DNA of 64,000 nucleotides, from contig LNBX01000045.1 in assembly GCA_001567275.1 (NCBI GenBank), positions 1-64,000 of the forward strand. The letters run 5' to 3'. This document shows, one piece after another, positions 1 through 8,611 of the stretch. The position numbers were made by a program, and so were the translations under genes. The notes under the pieces were generated by a model, which was not told where the DNA came from, ran no database searches, and saw only the letters and a list, made by a program, of their open reading frames with translations. Within the stretch, counting starts at the first letter, position 1, and each line of letters starts with the position of its first letter. The stretch comes from Bacteroidetes bacterium OLB10 (lineage in GTDB: Bacteria > Bacteroidota > Bacteroidia > AKYH767-A > OLB10).

Positions 1-1
1 G

Positions 2-668
2 GTGAAAGAGGTTGCTGATGCAGGGCATGAGTTGGGGTCTCACGGTTATTCGCATGAAAAAGTTTTATAACCAAACTCCTGAAGAATTTCGTCATGAAAT
101 AAGACAGACAAAAAACATCATCGAGCAGTTAACCGGAAAAGAAGTTACCACACACCGCTCTCCTTTTTTTTCCATTACTTCCAAAAGTTTGTGGGCACTC
201 GACATTCTTGCCGAAGAAGGTTATAAAATTGATTGTTCGATTTCGCCTATAAAGACATGGCGCTATGGTATTTCTTCCTGTCCCGATTCTGTTTTCAGAA
301 TTAAAGAAAACAACCTGATTGAATTTCCTGTTTCACGTTTTTCGTTTCTTAGAAAAAAATGGGCTGTTGGAGGAGCATACTTTCGCATTTTTCCATACTC
401 CTTTACACTGAATGGTATGCGGCAACGCATAAAGAATAATCTCCCAAATATGTTTTACATACATCCGTGGGAGTACGATCCGGAACATCCGCATGTAAAG
501 TTTGAGCGAAAAGCCATGCTCACTCATTATGCCAATCTGAAAAAAACATATAGCAACACCCAAAAACTTTTATCCCGGCTTCAATTTGATACTGTAACCA
601 ATCTTGTAAATGAGTATGAGCGAAAAGGAGAAATCCCAAACATCAGCTTACAGGTTTTGCAGGATTGA
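2..668 (+). CDS. Polysaccharide deacetylase (NodB family), 5' end missing and frameshifted
   Basis: Carbohydrate esterase of the NodB fold, probably removing N-acetyl groups from a surface polysaccharide. The frame starting at base 2 reads VKEVADAGHELGSHGYSHEKV, which contains the SHGYSH metal-binding motif, and then runs into a stop. The rest of the family sequence (YNQTPEEFRHEI, then the RSPFFS motif and the C-terminal FYIHPWEYDP motif) continues in the next frame. Removing one T from the TTTT run near base 65 joins the two, so I treat this as one gene with a one-base insertion; its start lies left of the window. The YIHPWE ending resembles the deacetylases found in exopolysaccharide loci. 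The 3' end overlaps the next gene by 59 bases, which is unusual. Confidence 0.8.
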
Positions 669-1721
669 TGTAAGCGATGATGCAGATGCTTTGCTGGAGC
701 AGATAAAAATTATCCTCCGCGAAGGCGATTCGCATAATGCTGACGTATTCACCGATAAACTTTGGAGGTGGCAATATCGCGATTTACCTACAAAGCAGTC
801 ACTCATTTATGTGGCTTATAACAATAGTGATAAAATAGTAGGTTACTATCATGTTCCGGTTTATCAAGGCAGAATTCATGGTTGGGAAAAAAAGTTTGCA
901 ATGGTGCAGGATGTGGCAATGAGTGCAAGTGAGCGCGGACGTGGATTGTTTCGTCAGCTTGCATGCTATGCCAATGATGATATGCTGAATCACGACATTG
1001 ATATTGCTTATACTTTTCCGAATAATAAAAGCATACACACCTTCATCAAATACAACGGATACCACAAAGTAGCAGTGTATGACACTTATCTTATGCCGGT
1101 GAAAACTTCATTGCTGATAAAAGCTAAAACAAAAAATCCGCTGTTTGTTTTTGCAGGCAGTGCAATGCTCAGGTTGTATAGTAGCTTTACACGAGCAAAA
1201 TCATTTCCAAAAGAAAAACTTCTGATTTCAGAAAAAATAACGGAAGAGCTAAGTGAATTTTACGACCGTTTTGCAAAACCTTTTACATTTCATCTGCAAA
1301 AAGATTTTGATTATATGAACTGGCGTTATCAAAGTAAGCAACTGCTGCTCACAGCATCATTTCTGTAAGGGAAGGAAACAGAATTACAGCTTCAGCCATT
1401 TTTAAAACGGATGAAATGCTGGGAGCACAGGCTTTGCTGATGATGGACTTTGCATTTGAAAGAGAAGATGACATGATGAGGCTGATTCATACTGTCAGGA
1501 AAAATGCCAAAGAGATTTTCGGAAAAGATATTGCCATGATTTTTACTGCGTTCAACTGCCATACTTTTCTGAAAAAGAAACGCAACGGTTTCATTCGCAT
1601 ACCTGAACGTTTTAATCCGCGACCATTAAACCTTCTGGTGCGAAAATTAAAATATCAGGATGATGATTGCTTCGACAAAAACAACTGGCTTGCAACACTT
1701 ACCGACTGGGATGTGTTTTAA
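610..1721 (+). CDS. GNAT-family acyltransferase, split by a frameshift
   Basis: Predicted acetyl-CoA dependent N-acyltransferase. The first part shows a GNAT core: VQDVAMSASERGRGLFRQL matches the acetyl-CoA pyrophosphate-binding motif A (residues about 97-115), followed by FPNNKSIHTFIKYNGYHKV. The first frame stops at 1368 after WRYQSK, but the following frame reads AHSIISVREGNRITASAIF and continues to the stop at 1721 as a plausible C-terminal half. A one-base loss near 1338-1347 explains this. The start at 610 (MSMSEKEK) overlaps the preceding deacetylase. It resembles the GNAT encoded convergently at 1733-2671, also paired with a deacetylase. Substrate is unknown; acylation of a polysaccharide amino sugar is a guess from context. 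Confidence 0.7.
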
Positions 1722-1732
1722 AAGACTTTTTA

Positions 1733-2671
1733 TTACCAGAAAAAGTCCAGATCGCCAAAAAAATAATTGAGCTTGCGTGTGCTCAGCCATTTAGTTTCTT
1801 CAGGCGTTTTTCCTTTTGACAAAAAGTTCAGATGGTTTTTCATAGTAACATTTATTCCTCTTCGCCTGCAGTTATAATTCAGTTCAAACATGATGACGGC
1901 AGCAAACATGTTGCGTGTAGCAAACACATGGCAGGCATCAATCATATCAGCAATATTTTCTTCGCGTTTACAAATCATATCTGCTAACATCAACGTTGGC
2001 AAGCCATACATTTTTCGTACGATTAAAAATGCATAACCTATTATTTCATTTTTTACAGAAACAGAAATCACACGCAAAACTTTTTTGTTGCACTGAGAAT
2101 ATCTCCACTTCAGATACTCCATGTTTTTTATGCGTGCATTTTCAATCTGATAATCGGTTTCAAACGACAAGCTGTTTACATCCTGAATAAGCGAAAAGTT
2201 TCCACGTGAAAACAAAGCGCGCGGACTTGCAAATTTTACAAGTACCGAAGGTAAAAATCCTCTGACATAACCAAATTTTTTCAGAAAAATATCTGTGCTC
2301 ATGGCTCCTGTTGATGTCAGAAACATGTCCACACCTTTTTCTTCCAGGTTATCTTTTTCGGTGAGGTAATATAACTTGCCAAACAGTCCTCCGCCTCTTA
2401 CTTTTTCAGAAGTAAGCACATTCTGAGGTAAAGCGATGAGATATTCTTTCCCTTCAATCACATATTTAAAATTATTGGTGGTTGCATATCCTTCCGTTTC
2501 CCCATTGCAAACTACTTTCCACAGAGAGTTTGATTTTGAAGGATTGCGAAAATACCAGTGATCAAAGTTTTCGGGAGTAAGACTACCATTGCCATCATTC
2601 TTCAGGGCCAGCTCGTGCAGTCGCGGTGTGTCCTGTGGTTCTATTCTGCTAAATTCTATTTCCTGACTCAT
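1733..2671 (-). CDS. GNAT-family acyltransferase
   Basis: About 312 residues when started at the Met of MSQEIEFSRIEPQD, ten codons inside the longest frame; the upstream codons would overlap the neighbouring gene. It has a GNAT motif A (LTSEKVRGGGLFGKLYYL), the FLTSTGAMSTDIFLKKFGYVRG segment and a second C-terminal GNAT-like half. One base separates its start from the stop of the upstream deacetylase, so the two are almost certainly translationally coupled. The same deacetylase plus GNAT pairing occurs on the other strand at 2-1721, suggesting both work on the same kind of glycan. Substrate not recognisable from sequence. Confidence 0.72.
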   Translation of the reverse strand: MSQEIEFSRIEPQDTPRLHELALKNDGNGSLTPENFDHWYFRNPSKSNSLWKVVCNGETEGYATTNNFKYVIEGKEYLIALPQNVLTSEKVRGGGLFGKLYYLTEKDNLEEKGVDMFLTSTGAMSTDIFLKKFGYVRGFLPSVLVKFASPRALFSRGNFSLIQDVNSLSFETDYQIENARIKNMEYLKWRYSQCNKKVLRVISVSVKNEIIGYAFLIVRKMYGLPTLMLADMICKREENIADMIDACHVFATRNMFAAVIMFELNYNCRRRGINVTMKNHLNFLSKGKTPEETKWLSTRKLNYFFGDLDFFW

Positions 2672-2672
2672 G

Positions 2673-3656
2673 TTATTTCTGTTTTCGTAGTTGCAATGCA
2701 AGCTCTGTCATGGTGATGCTCTGCAAATTGTATTCCTTATTTAATTTGGAATAATGTTTCAGTATTTTTTCCAAAAAATTAAAGTTCTCGGTTTGGTCAG
2801 TGCCAAAGTTATGCGGATGCCACCACAAATGATAAGTAAGATTGTTTTTTGCAGCATAGCTCATTCCCGAAGTAATTCTTTTCAGCCTTAATCCATCCAG
2901 TGCTGCAAGCTTTTTTGAAAATGGTCTTAAAAATCTGCTAGAAGGAATATCGTAAGGTGTTTTGCTGCTCATATATTCATCCGAATAGCAATTGTGTCCT
3001 GAAATGTTGACGTAAGCATCTATCAGCCTCAGTGCTCTTCTGAAATAACTTTCGCTCGCTGCATTTTTAGCATCATACAACCAGGAGTGTTCATTGCCTC
3101 GATAACATACAATTCCCAAATCGCTGCACACTTTCAGATATTCATTGTTAAACTGATTACGTGGAAATACCAGTGATGTAAGTCTGATGTTTTGTTTTTC
3201 GGCAATGTCAATTGCTTTGTTCAAATCATCTCTGAAAGCTTCAGGTGTTTGTCCGGGTTCTAGACAGTAATAATGTGAAAAAGTGTGAGTACCTATTTCC
3301 TGTTCAGGATATTTTTGAATTTCGCGAAGCAGGTCTGTAGCAAAATTGTATTTGTCATTCTTATAATCATCACCTAACTCATCAAAATATCCATTGTATG
3401 GCGAGAGGTTGGAATCGTGATATGCAGGTTTAATATTGGGAAGGTTGTTTAATAAATCTTTTTTTGTTTCGAAAAACAAAAATCCAACTGTAGAGAACGT
3501 AGCATTTATCCCATAGTCGCGAAACATCCTGAGCATTTGTGGCAATGCCTGATGTACGCCAAGAATGTTTTCTCCGTAAGTGGTTTTGCTTTTTTTGTCT
3601 CTTACACCCCACATCAGTTCGAAGTCGAGAGAAATGACAAACTTTCCGTTGCTCAT
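2673..3656 (-). CDS. Polysaccharide deacetylase family protein
   Basis: 327-residue NodB-like protein. The opening FVISLDFELMWGVRD holds the catalytic and metal Asp; GTHTFSHYYC holds the HxxxH zinc motif; VFPRNQFN replaces the usual RPPYG-type motif; a C-terminal HLWWHPHNFG block is conserved in the subgroup that includes capsule and EPS deacetylases. There is no signal peptide, so it may be cytoplasmic or act on a lipid-linked intermediate. It is first in a two-gene unit with the GNAT downstream. Divergent from trhO across a 120-base gap. Confidence 0.8.
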   Translation of the reverse strand: MSNGKFVISLDFELMWGVRDKKSKTTYGENILGVHQALPQMLRMFRDYGINATFSTVGFLFFETKKDLLNNLPNIKPAYHDSNLSPYNGYFDELGDDYKNDKYNFATDLLREIQKYPEQEIGTHTFSHYYCLEPGQTPEAFRDDLNKAIDIAEKQNIRLTSLVFPRNQFNNEYLKVCSDLGIVCYRGNEHSWLYDAKNAASESYFRRALRLIDAYVNISGHNCYSDEYMSSKTPYDIPSSRFLRPFSKKLAALDGLRLKRITSGMSYAAKNNLTYHLWWHPHNFGTDQTENFNFLEKILKHYSKLNKEYNLQSITMTELALQLRKQK

Positions 3657-3717
3657 TGATTATTTGTTACAGGATGGCTTTTCATGTACAAATGTAAGTG
3701 TAATTAAGAGATTATCC

Positions 3718-3747
3718 TTTGAGAGAATTTTGTTTTTATTACTTTTG
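3718..3747 (+). promoter_or_regulatory. Bacteroidota-type promoter for trhO
   Basis: TTTG at 3718-3721 (-33 element) and TACTTTTG at 3740-3747, a perfect match to the TAnnTTTG -7 consensus, separated by 18 bases. The start codon at 3779 would follow a leader of about 25 bases. Location and spacing fit the consensus known for Bacteroidota primary sigma factors. Confidence 0.7.
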
Positions 3748-3778
3748 CAACCGAGTTAATTTAATTACAACACGTAAC

Positions 3779-4829
3779 ATGCAATTACGAAACCTTGTAA
3801 GTAAACAACTCCTGAAGAAACAATTGGCGGAAGAGACTTTTAAACGTATCACCGTTTCGTTTTACCGCTATGTTAGATTAGGAGATGTTGAAAATTTCAG
3901 AAATCAGCTTTTTATTGATTTTACAGACCTTCAGGTCTTCGGACGAATTTATATAGCCTCAGAAGGTGTGAATGCGCAGGTGTGTGTTCCTGAACACAAC
4001 TGGAAAAAATTTACAGAATACCTGAATCATAACGAATACCTTAAAGATGTTCCGCTGAAGATTGCAGTGGAAGATGACGGTAAATCGTTTTACAAACTTA
4101 TTGTCCGCATAAAAAATAAAATTGTAGCTGACGGACTTGATGACAATGCATTTGATGTAAGCAATGTGGGCAAACATTTGTCGGCAAAAGAATTTAACGA
4201 AGCGCTGAATCATCCCGACACTATTGTGGTGGACATGCGCAATCATTACGAAAGTGAAGTAGGTTATTTTGAAAATGCCTTAAAACCGGATGCAGACACT
4301 TTTCGTGATGCACTTCCCAAAGCCATTGAAATGACGAAGGATGATAAGGATAAAAAAATCCTTTTGTACTGCACGGGAGGAATCCGCTGTGAGAAAGCAA
4401 GTGCGTATTTCAAACATCATGGCTACAAGGATGTGAACCAGCTTTATGGTGGAATCATTCAATATGCAAGAGATATTAAATCCGGAGAGCTTGAAAATAA
4501 ATATCACGGAAAAAAATTTTGTTTTTGATGAGCGTATGGGTGAGCGCATCAGCGATGAAATTGTAAGCACCTGCCATCAGTGTGGTGCTGTATGCGATAC
4601 TCATGTGAACTGCGCCAATGACGACTGTCATCTGCTTTTTATACAATGCGATGAATGCAGAGAGAAATATCAGGGTTGTTGCACTGTTGAATGTCAGACC
4701 ATCATCAACCTTCCTGCGGAAGAGCAGAAAAAATTACGCAAAGGCAAGAAGAAAGAAAATGCACATGCTGTATTCAAAAGCAGGTTGCGACCCGACTTAA
4801 AGCAGTTGCTTTCTGATTCTAAAAAGTAA
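3779..4829 (+). CDS. trhO: tRNA uridine(34) hydroxylase TrhO (YceA-type rhodanese), frameshifted
   Basis: Oxygen-dependent 5-hydroxylation of uridine 34 in tRNA. An N-terminal acylphosphatase-like domain ([22 protein letters not shown]) is followed by a rhodanese domain with the active-site loop [12 protein letters not shown], and then a Cys-rich tail ([26 protein letters not shown] cut across two frames). The first frame ends at 4528 with GKKFCF; taking one A out of the A7 run at 4510-4516 gives [17 protein letters not shown] and the complete family C-terminus to 4829. I chose the ATG at 3779 rather than 3719 because homology begins at MQLRNLV and a good promoter lies between them. The break is probably a sequencing error. 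Confidence 0.88.
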
Positions 4830-4833
4830 GTGA

Positions 4834-5991
4834 TTATTTCATTCCCATTCGTTCGCGCCACTGCTGATTGAACGATACATGTGAGGCTTCCGGAAGTTTG
4901 CGAATTCCCGTTTTTGATTTCAGAAAAAGTGTTTCTATAGAATATCGCATCGGGTTAACGGCTTTCCAGTTCATAAACTCGCGCTTGAGCATGGTTTTTT
5001 TCCAAACCATATAAAATAAGCGTTCTTTTTGTGGTCGCAGTTTTTGCTGAACCATCACATGGCGGTGCTCTAAAAAAATATCAGTAAAATCAATCCTGAC
5101 GGGACAAACCACATTGCACTGTCCGCATAAAGGAGTGTTATAAGCATAGTGTCCAAAATCTCTGTATCCTCCAATGGCGGGAGCTTTGGCATAAAGCAAT
5201 GGACCATACTCCTGCCTGTTGCCACCCGTAAAACCAATGCTGTGAACTACTGCACTTGATTCATTGCATGCCCCACTGTTGATGCAGCGCAACAGCTGAC
5301 GCAGTTTTATATTTTCGAGCAAGGAGCTTCGTCCATTGTCCACCAACAGCACGTACACAGCTCCGTTGCTTTCGTTTGCTGAAGTGATTATTCTTAAATT
5401 GTTTTTTATGTTTTGGTCATCAGGGCCGGCAGATAAAATACCGAGTAGCACTTCTGCATCGTGAGGTGATGTGAGCATACTGTCTATTGGAGCTATGTAA
5501 AGCACCACATCATTGCAAGCAGACTCCTGTATCAGATTATCAGCTGTGTCGCGACAAATAATTCCCGAAGGTTCAGCAGTGATAAAAGCAACATCGCGTA
5601 CCGATAATTTTTTGCCATATCCAATTTCGGAAAGCGGAAGATTAAGTTCTTCCTGTAATCGCGATTGTATGTCAATATGAGAAAGGTTGTGTTTTTGTGC
5701 AATGGAATTAATTTCCTGTAATGCCTGTTCGCTGTCGAGTGCCCACAATACTTTTATTCCTGATTTGATGCAGTTGGCTTCAAAAGCTATGAGAAGTTTA
5801 TCGAGGCTTTCGATGGCTTTCCACCGAATGTATGCAGCACGCTTAGATGCAAGATCATAATCAGAAAAAAGCGCATCATAATTTTTCTTTCTTTGATTCT
5901 GCTTTTGCAGGGCTTGCTCAAAACGCTGCCTTGTCTTTCCTTCTTTTAAGACTTCGGATGTTGCTTTTTTGAAATCAACTTCTTTCAACAT
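4834..5991 (-). CDS. LUD-domain / LutB-like iron-sulfur protein with one degenerate cluster site
   Basis: 385 residues resembling LutB/YkgF, the iron-sulfur subunit of lactate oxidation complexes: an N-terminal LUD domain (about 60-225, with GIICRDTADNLIQES and IAPIDSML) and a C-terminal ferredoxin-like part. The second cluster site is intact (LCGQCNVVCPV, about 288-298). The first site reads CINSGACNESSAVV (from residue 236), where two of the four expected Cys are Ser. No lutA or lutC is adjacent, so it may not be a lactate enzyme. Twelve bases from the upstream peptidase gene on the same strand, likely cotranscribed. Confidence 0.7.
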   Translation of the reverse strand: MLKEVDFKKATSEVLKEGKTRQRFEQALQKQNQRKKNYDALFSDYDLASKRAAYIRWKAIESLDKLLIAFEANCIKSGIKVLWALDSEQALQEINSIAQKHNLSHIDIQSRLQEELNLPLSEIGYGKKLSVRDVAFITAEPSGIICRDTADNLIQESACNDVVLYIAPIDSMLTSPHDAEVLLGILSAGPDDQNIKNNLRIITSANESNGAVYVLLVDNGRSSLLENIKLRQLLRCINSGACNESSAVVHSIGFTGGNRQEYGPLLYAKAPAIGGYRDFGHYAYNTPLCGQCNVVCPVRIDFTDIFLEHRHVMVQQKLRPQKERLFYMVWKKTMLKREFMNWKAVNPMRYSIETLFLKSKTGIRKLPEASHVSFNQQWRERMGMK

Positions 5992-6003
5992 GGTACTTTA
6001 CAA

Positions 6004-7384
6004 TTATTCCAAACCATATTTATCAATCAGATAGATCATTGCGGCCATGGTGGCAGCACCAAGTTCAAGCTCTCTTCTGTTTATGTTTTCAAAAACATCA
6101 TTGGGGCTGTGATGTATGTCGAAGTAGCGTTGTGTATCCGGAAGTAATCCCATTAAAAAAGTATTTTGTTTTTTTCTGAGAGGACCAATATCCACTCCTC
6201 CTCCTTCCAGCTCAAAACTATGAATAAAATATGGAGCAAACAGCGGCTTCCACGCCAATATTTTATTTCGTTGCAGCGAATCACCTTTAATAAAAAATCC
6301 CCTTGGTGTAAATCCTCCTGCATCGGATTCAATAGCTGCAATATGCTTTTCATTGTTCTTCTGTGCAAGTTCTGCATATTCTATTCCGCCACGGTTTCCA
6401 TTCTCTTCATTCATAAAAGCAACTGCACGAATATTATGTTTAGGTACCACTCCTGCTTTCTTTAGCAGATTCAAAACTTCCATAGACTGTACCACTCCTG
6501 CGCCATCATCATGCGCTCCTTCGCCAGTATCCCACGAATCGAGATGCCCGCCAACCACGAGGTATTTATCTTTTAAGGCTGTTCCGTTTAACTGACCAAC
6601 AACGTTATGCGATGCAGCATCAGGAAGCATACGGCAGTGCATTTCAAGTTTTATCTTCAATAAAGGGTCTTTCTTTAATAAAGCTGAAAGTTTATCAGCA
6701 TCGTTGGTACTGATAGCACATGCAGGAATTTTTTTGATTGTGTCGGCATAGCTCATTACTCCCGTATGCGGAAAATCATCGAGTGAAGGATTTACCGAGC
6801 GAATGATAACAGCAACAGCACCCAAAGGGGCTGTTTTGCGGGCGCAGGCCCAGCGAATCATAAACGCATGATCGTATGCTTCAAAGGTGTTAACGTATTT
6901 TGCATCCATGTGCTCATTCAGAAAAACTATTTTTCCTTTTATATCTTTTGCGGGAATGCTATCTAATGATGCCAGCGACTTCACTTCAATTACCTGAGTC
7001 AGCAACGGTCCCTTATCAGTACCCACACTGCCTCCTAGAGCAAGCACATTTAATGGTATAATATTTCTGGATTTGGATGGAAATATTTCTGCTTTTTCTT
7101 TTGCTCCCCTGTCCCAGTGAGGTACCATTACATCTTTCTTAAAAACAGTGTCGGCACCAAAATCCGCCATTGCTTTTTCGGCCCATTTTACAGCCTCTGC
7201 TGCCTGTGGTGAGCCACTCAGCCTGTGACCAATATTTTTGCAAAGCACTTTCAGATGATCATAAGCTTTACCATTTTGCAATGCTTCATCAAAAATTTTA
7301 CGGATAACGATAGAGTCTTCATTCTGTGCCTGAGAAGAAATGGTTAAGGAAAAAAGCAGCAATACTGTCAGAAAATTTTTTCAT
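6004..7384 (-). CDS. M28 family metallopeptidase, secreted; start region frameshifted
   Basis: Zinc aminopeptidase/carboxypeptidase of the M28 family with a PA-domain insert. Metal-binding motifs are visible: VVGGHLDSWDTGEGAHDDGAG, FMNEENGNRGG and a late HHSPNDVF. The uninterrupted frame begins near 7362 without a proper start; an ATG at 7384 followed by AAAAAATTTT gives a typical Sec signal peptide (MKKFLTVLLLFSLTISS, then QAQ) if one T is removed from the T4 run at about 7372-7375. I therefore place the start at 7384 and call a one-base insertion. Expected to be periplasmic or surface-exposed. Confidence 0.85.
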
Positions 7385-7506
7385 TCAATCTGATTTTGGC
7401 TGTGAAAATAAAAAAGACAAAGACAGTATTTTTGACTTCAAAAATTATTTATCAGCAAACAACTGCACATCTATTTCGTTTAAAAGGATAAAAAATTATT
7501 GAACCC

Positions 7507-7887
7507 ATGTCGGACAAAGGCTATCTTGCAGGATGTTGTAATATTGGCGAAAAAGAAGTGAGGGTAAGGCAGAAATTCCTGTTCTTATTTCTTTTTATCT
7601 CCGTTTTGCTGACCATTGCAGTGCGTTTGGCCTGTGCTAAGTGGTTGGCCGTTTTATTGATGATTACTTCTTTTGCAACCGTTGTTTTATTTATTGAAGT
7701 ATTGACCCGGTTTTGTATTCTTTTTGCATTTTTCAGCCTTTATAATTTCAAGGAGTTGGGCAATCTTGAAAATGTTGACGACCATCATTGCCATAAAAAA
7801 GATGTTGTCAGGGCTACAATACTTGTTCTTGGTTCATTGGCTTTATCTTTAATTTATACCTGGATAGTTTACCGTATTAGTTGCTAA
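7507..7887 (+). CDS. Small conserved membrane protein with CNIG motif
   Basis: 126 residues. A short N-terminal segment, GYLAGCCNIGEKEVRVRQ, is followed by two adjacent hydrophobic helices (about 25-45 and 47-70), a polar loop with DDHHCHKKD (about 92-100) and a last helix (about 102-122). I have seen the CNIG-x-x-E segment in small uncharacterised membrane proteins but cannot name the family. It lies 200 bases upstream of the nos cluster in the same direction, with an FNR-like site and a promoter in between, so it is probably a separate unit. The His/Cys loop could bind metal; that is only a suggestion. Confidence 0.65.
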   Translation: MSDKGYLAGCCNIGEKEVRVRQKFLFLFLFISVLLTIAVRLACAKWLAVLLMITSFATVVLFIEVLTRFCILFAFFSLYNFKELGNLENVDDHHCHKKDVVRATILVLGSLALSLIYTWIVYRISC

Positions 7888-8003
7888 GGCATCCCGTTGT
7901 TTTCTTCGTTTATTTTACCATATAGTTTTATAAAAGGAATTGACATAACAAACTTCCATTGGTTTAAGTATTTGTTGCCGTCAGATAAATATCAAACAAT
8001 TTG

Positions 8004-8017
8004 TTGATAATTATCAT
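8004..8017. promoter_or_regulatory. FNR-like palindrome upstream of the nos cluster
   Basis: TTGATAATTATCAT matches the FNR-type consensus TTGAT-N4-ATCAA at 9 of 10 defined bases, and its core TGATAATTATCA is a perfect 12-base palindrome. Its centre is about 45 bases upstream of the -7 element at 8052-8059, a usual place for an activator. Anoxic induction of nos genes by FNR-type regulators is established in other bacteria; use here is inferred. Confidence 0.55.
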
Positions 8018-8051
8018 TCATTAAATATAGGTATGCCCTTAATCCCTTTTT

Positions 8052-8059
8052 TACTTTTG
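8052..8059 (+). promoter_or_regulatory. -7 promoter element of the nos cluster
   Basis: TACTTTTG, perfect TAnnTTTG match, 30 bases before the cytochrome c start at 8089. I see no good TTTG at the -33 position, which fits a promoter that depends on an activator such as the one expected at 8004-8017. Confidence 0.6.
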
Positions 8060-8088
8060 TACCGTCATTAATATAAATCAGATATAAT

Positions 8089-8583
8089 ATGAAATCAATT
8101 AAAAATGTAACCTTTAAAACGATGGTTGTTCTGTCAGCCATTATAACATTTTATGCCTGCGGCAACAGCGAACAAAAGACAACCGAAGCTAATGATTCTA
8201 AAAAGGTCGAAAAAGAGGCCGAAGAAGTACAGGCTGCTGATGAAAAAAAGGGTGTAGGTAAATTTACACATGTGGATATTAGTCCTACGCTTGATAAACA
8301 AATGGCCGATGCAGGAAAGAAAATTTATGATGTAAAATGTTCTGCCTGTCATCGTTTGACAGATGAAAAATTAGTAGGTCCGGGATGGAAAGATGTTACC
8401 AAGAAACGTACTGCAGAGTGGATCATGAATTTTGCTACTAATCCTGATGAAATGCTCGATACGGATGCCATTGCACAGGGTTTGTTGGAAGAGTGTCTGG
8501 TGCGTATGCCGAATCAGGGACTAACAGATGATGATGCCCGTCATGTATATGAGTTTATGCGCGAAAATGACGGAGTGAAATAA
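8089..8583 (+). CDS. Lipoprotein monoheme cytochrome c of the nos cluster
   Basis: 164 residues. Lipoprotein signal with FYAC lipobox (Cys about 24), a charged Lys/Glu-rich linker (about 30-62), then a class I cytochrome c domain with heme motif CSACH (about 85-89), a GPGWKDV segment and a likely Met ligand in VRMPNQG. First gene of the cluster, 28 bases before nosZ. A membrane-tethered cytochrome c at this position is common in clade II nos loci and is thought to bring electrons to NosZ; that role is inferred. Confidence 0.85.
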   Translation: MKSIKNVTFKTMVVLSAIITFYACGNSEQKTTEANDSKKVEKEAEEVQAADEKKGVGKFTHVDISPTLDKQMADAGKKIYDVKCSACHRLTDEKLVGPGWKDVTKKRTAEWIMNFATNPDEMLDTDAIAQGLLEECLVRMPNQGLTDDDARHVYEFMRENDGVK

Positions 8584-8611
8584 CATTAGGAACTAAATAT
8601 ATATATATAAT

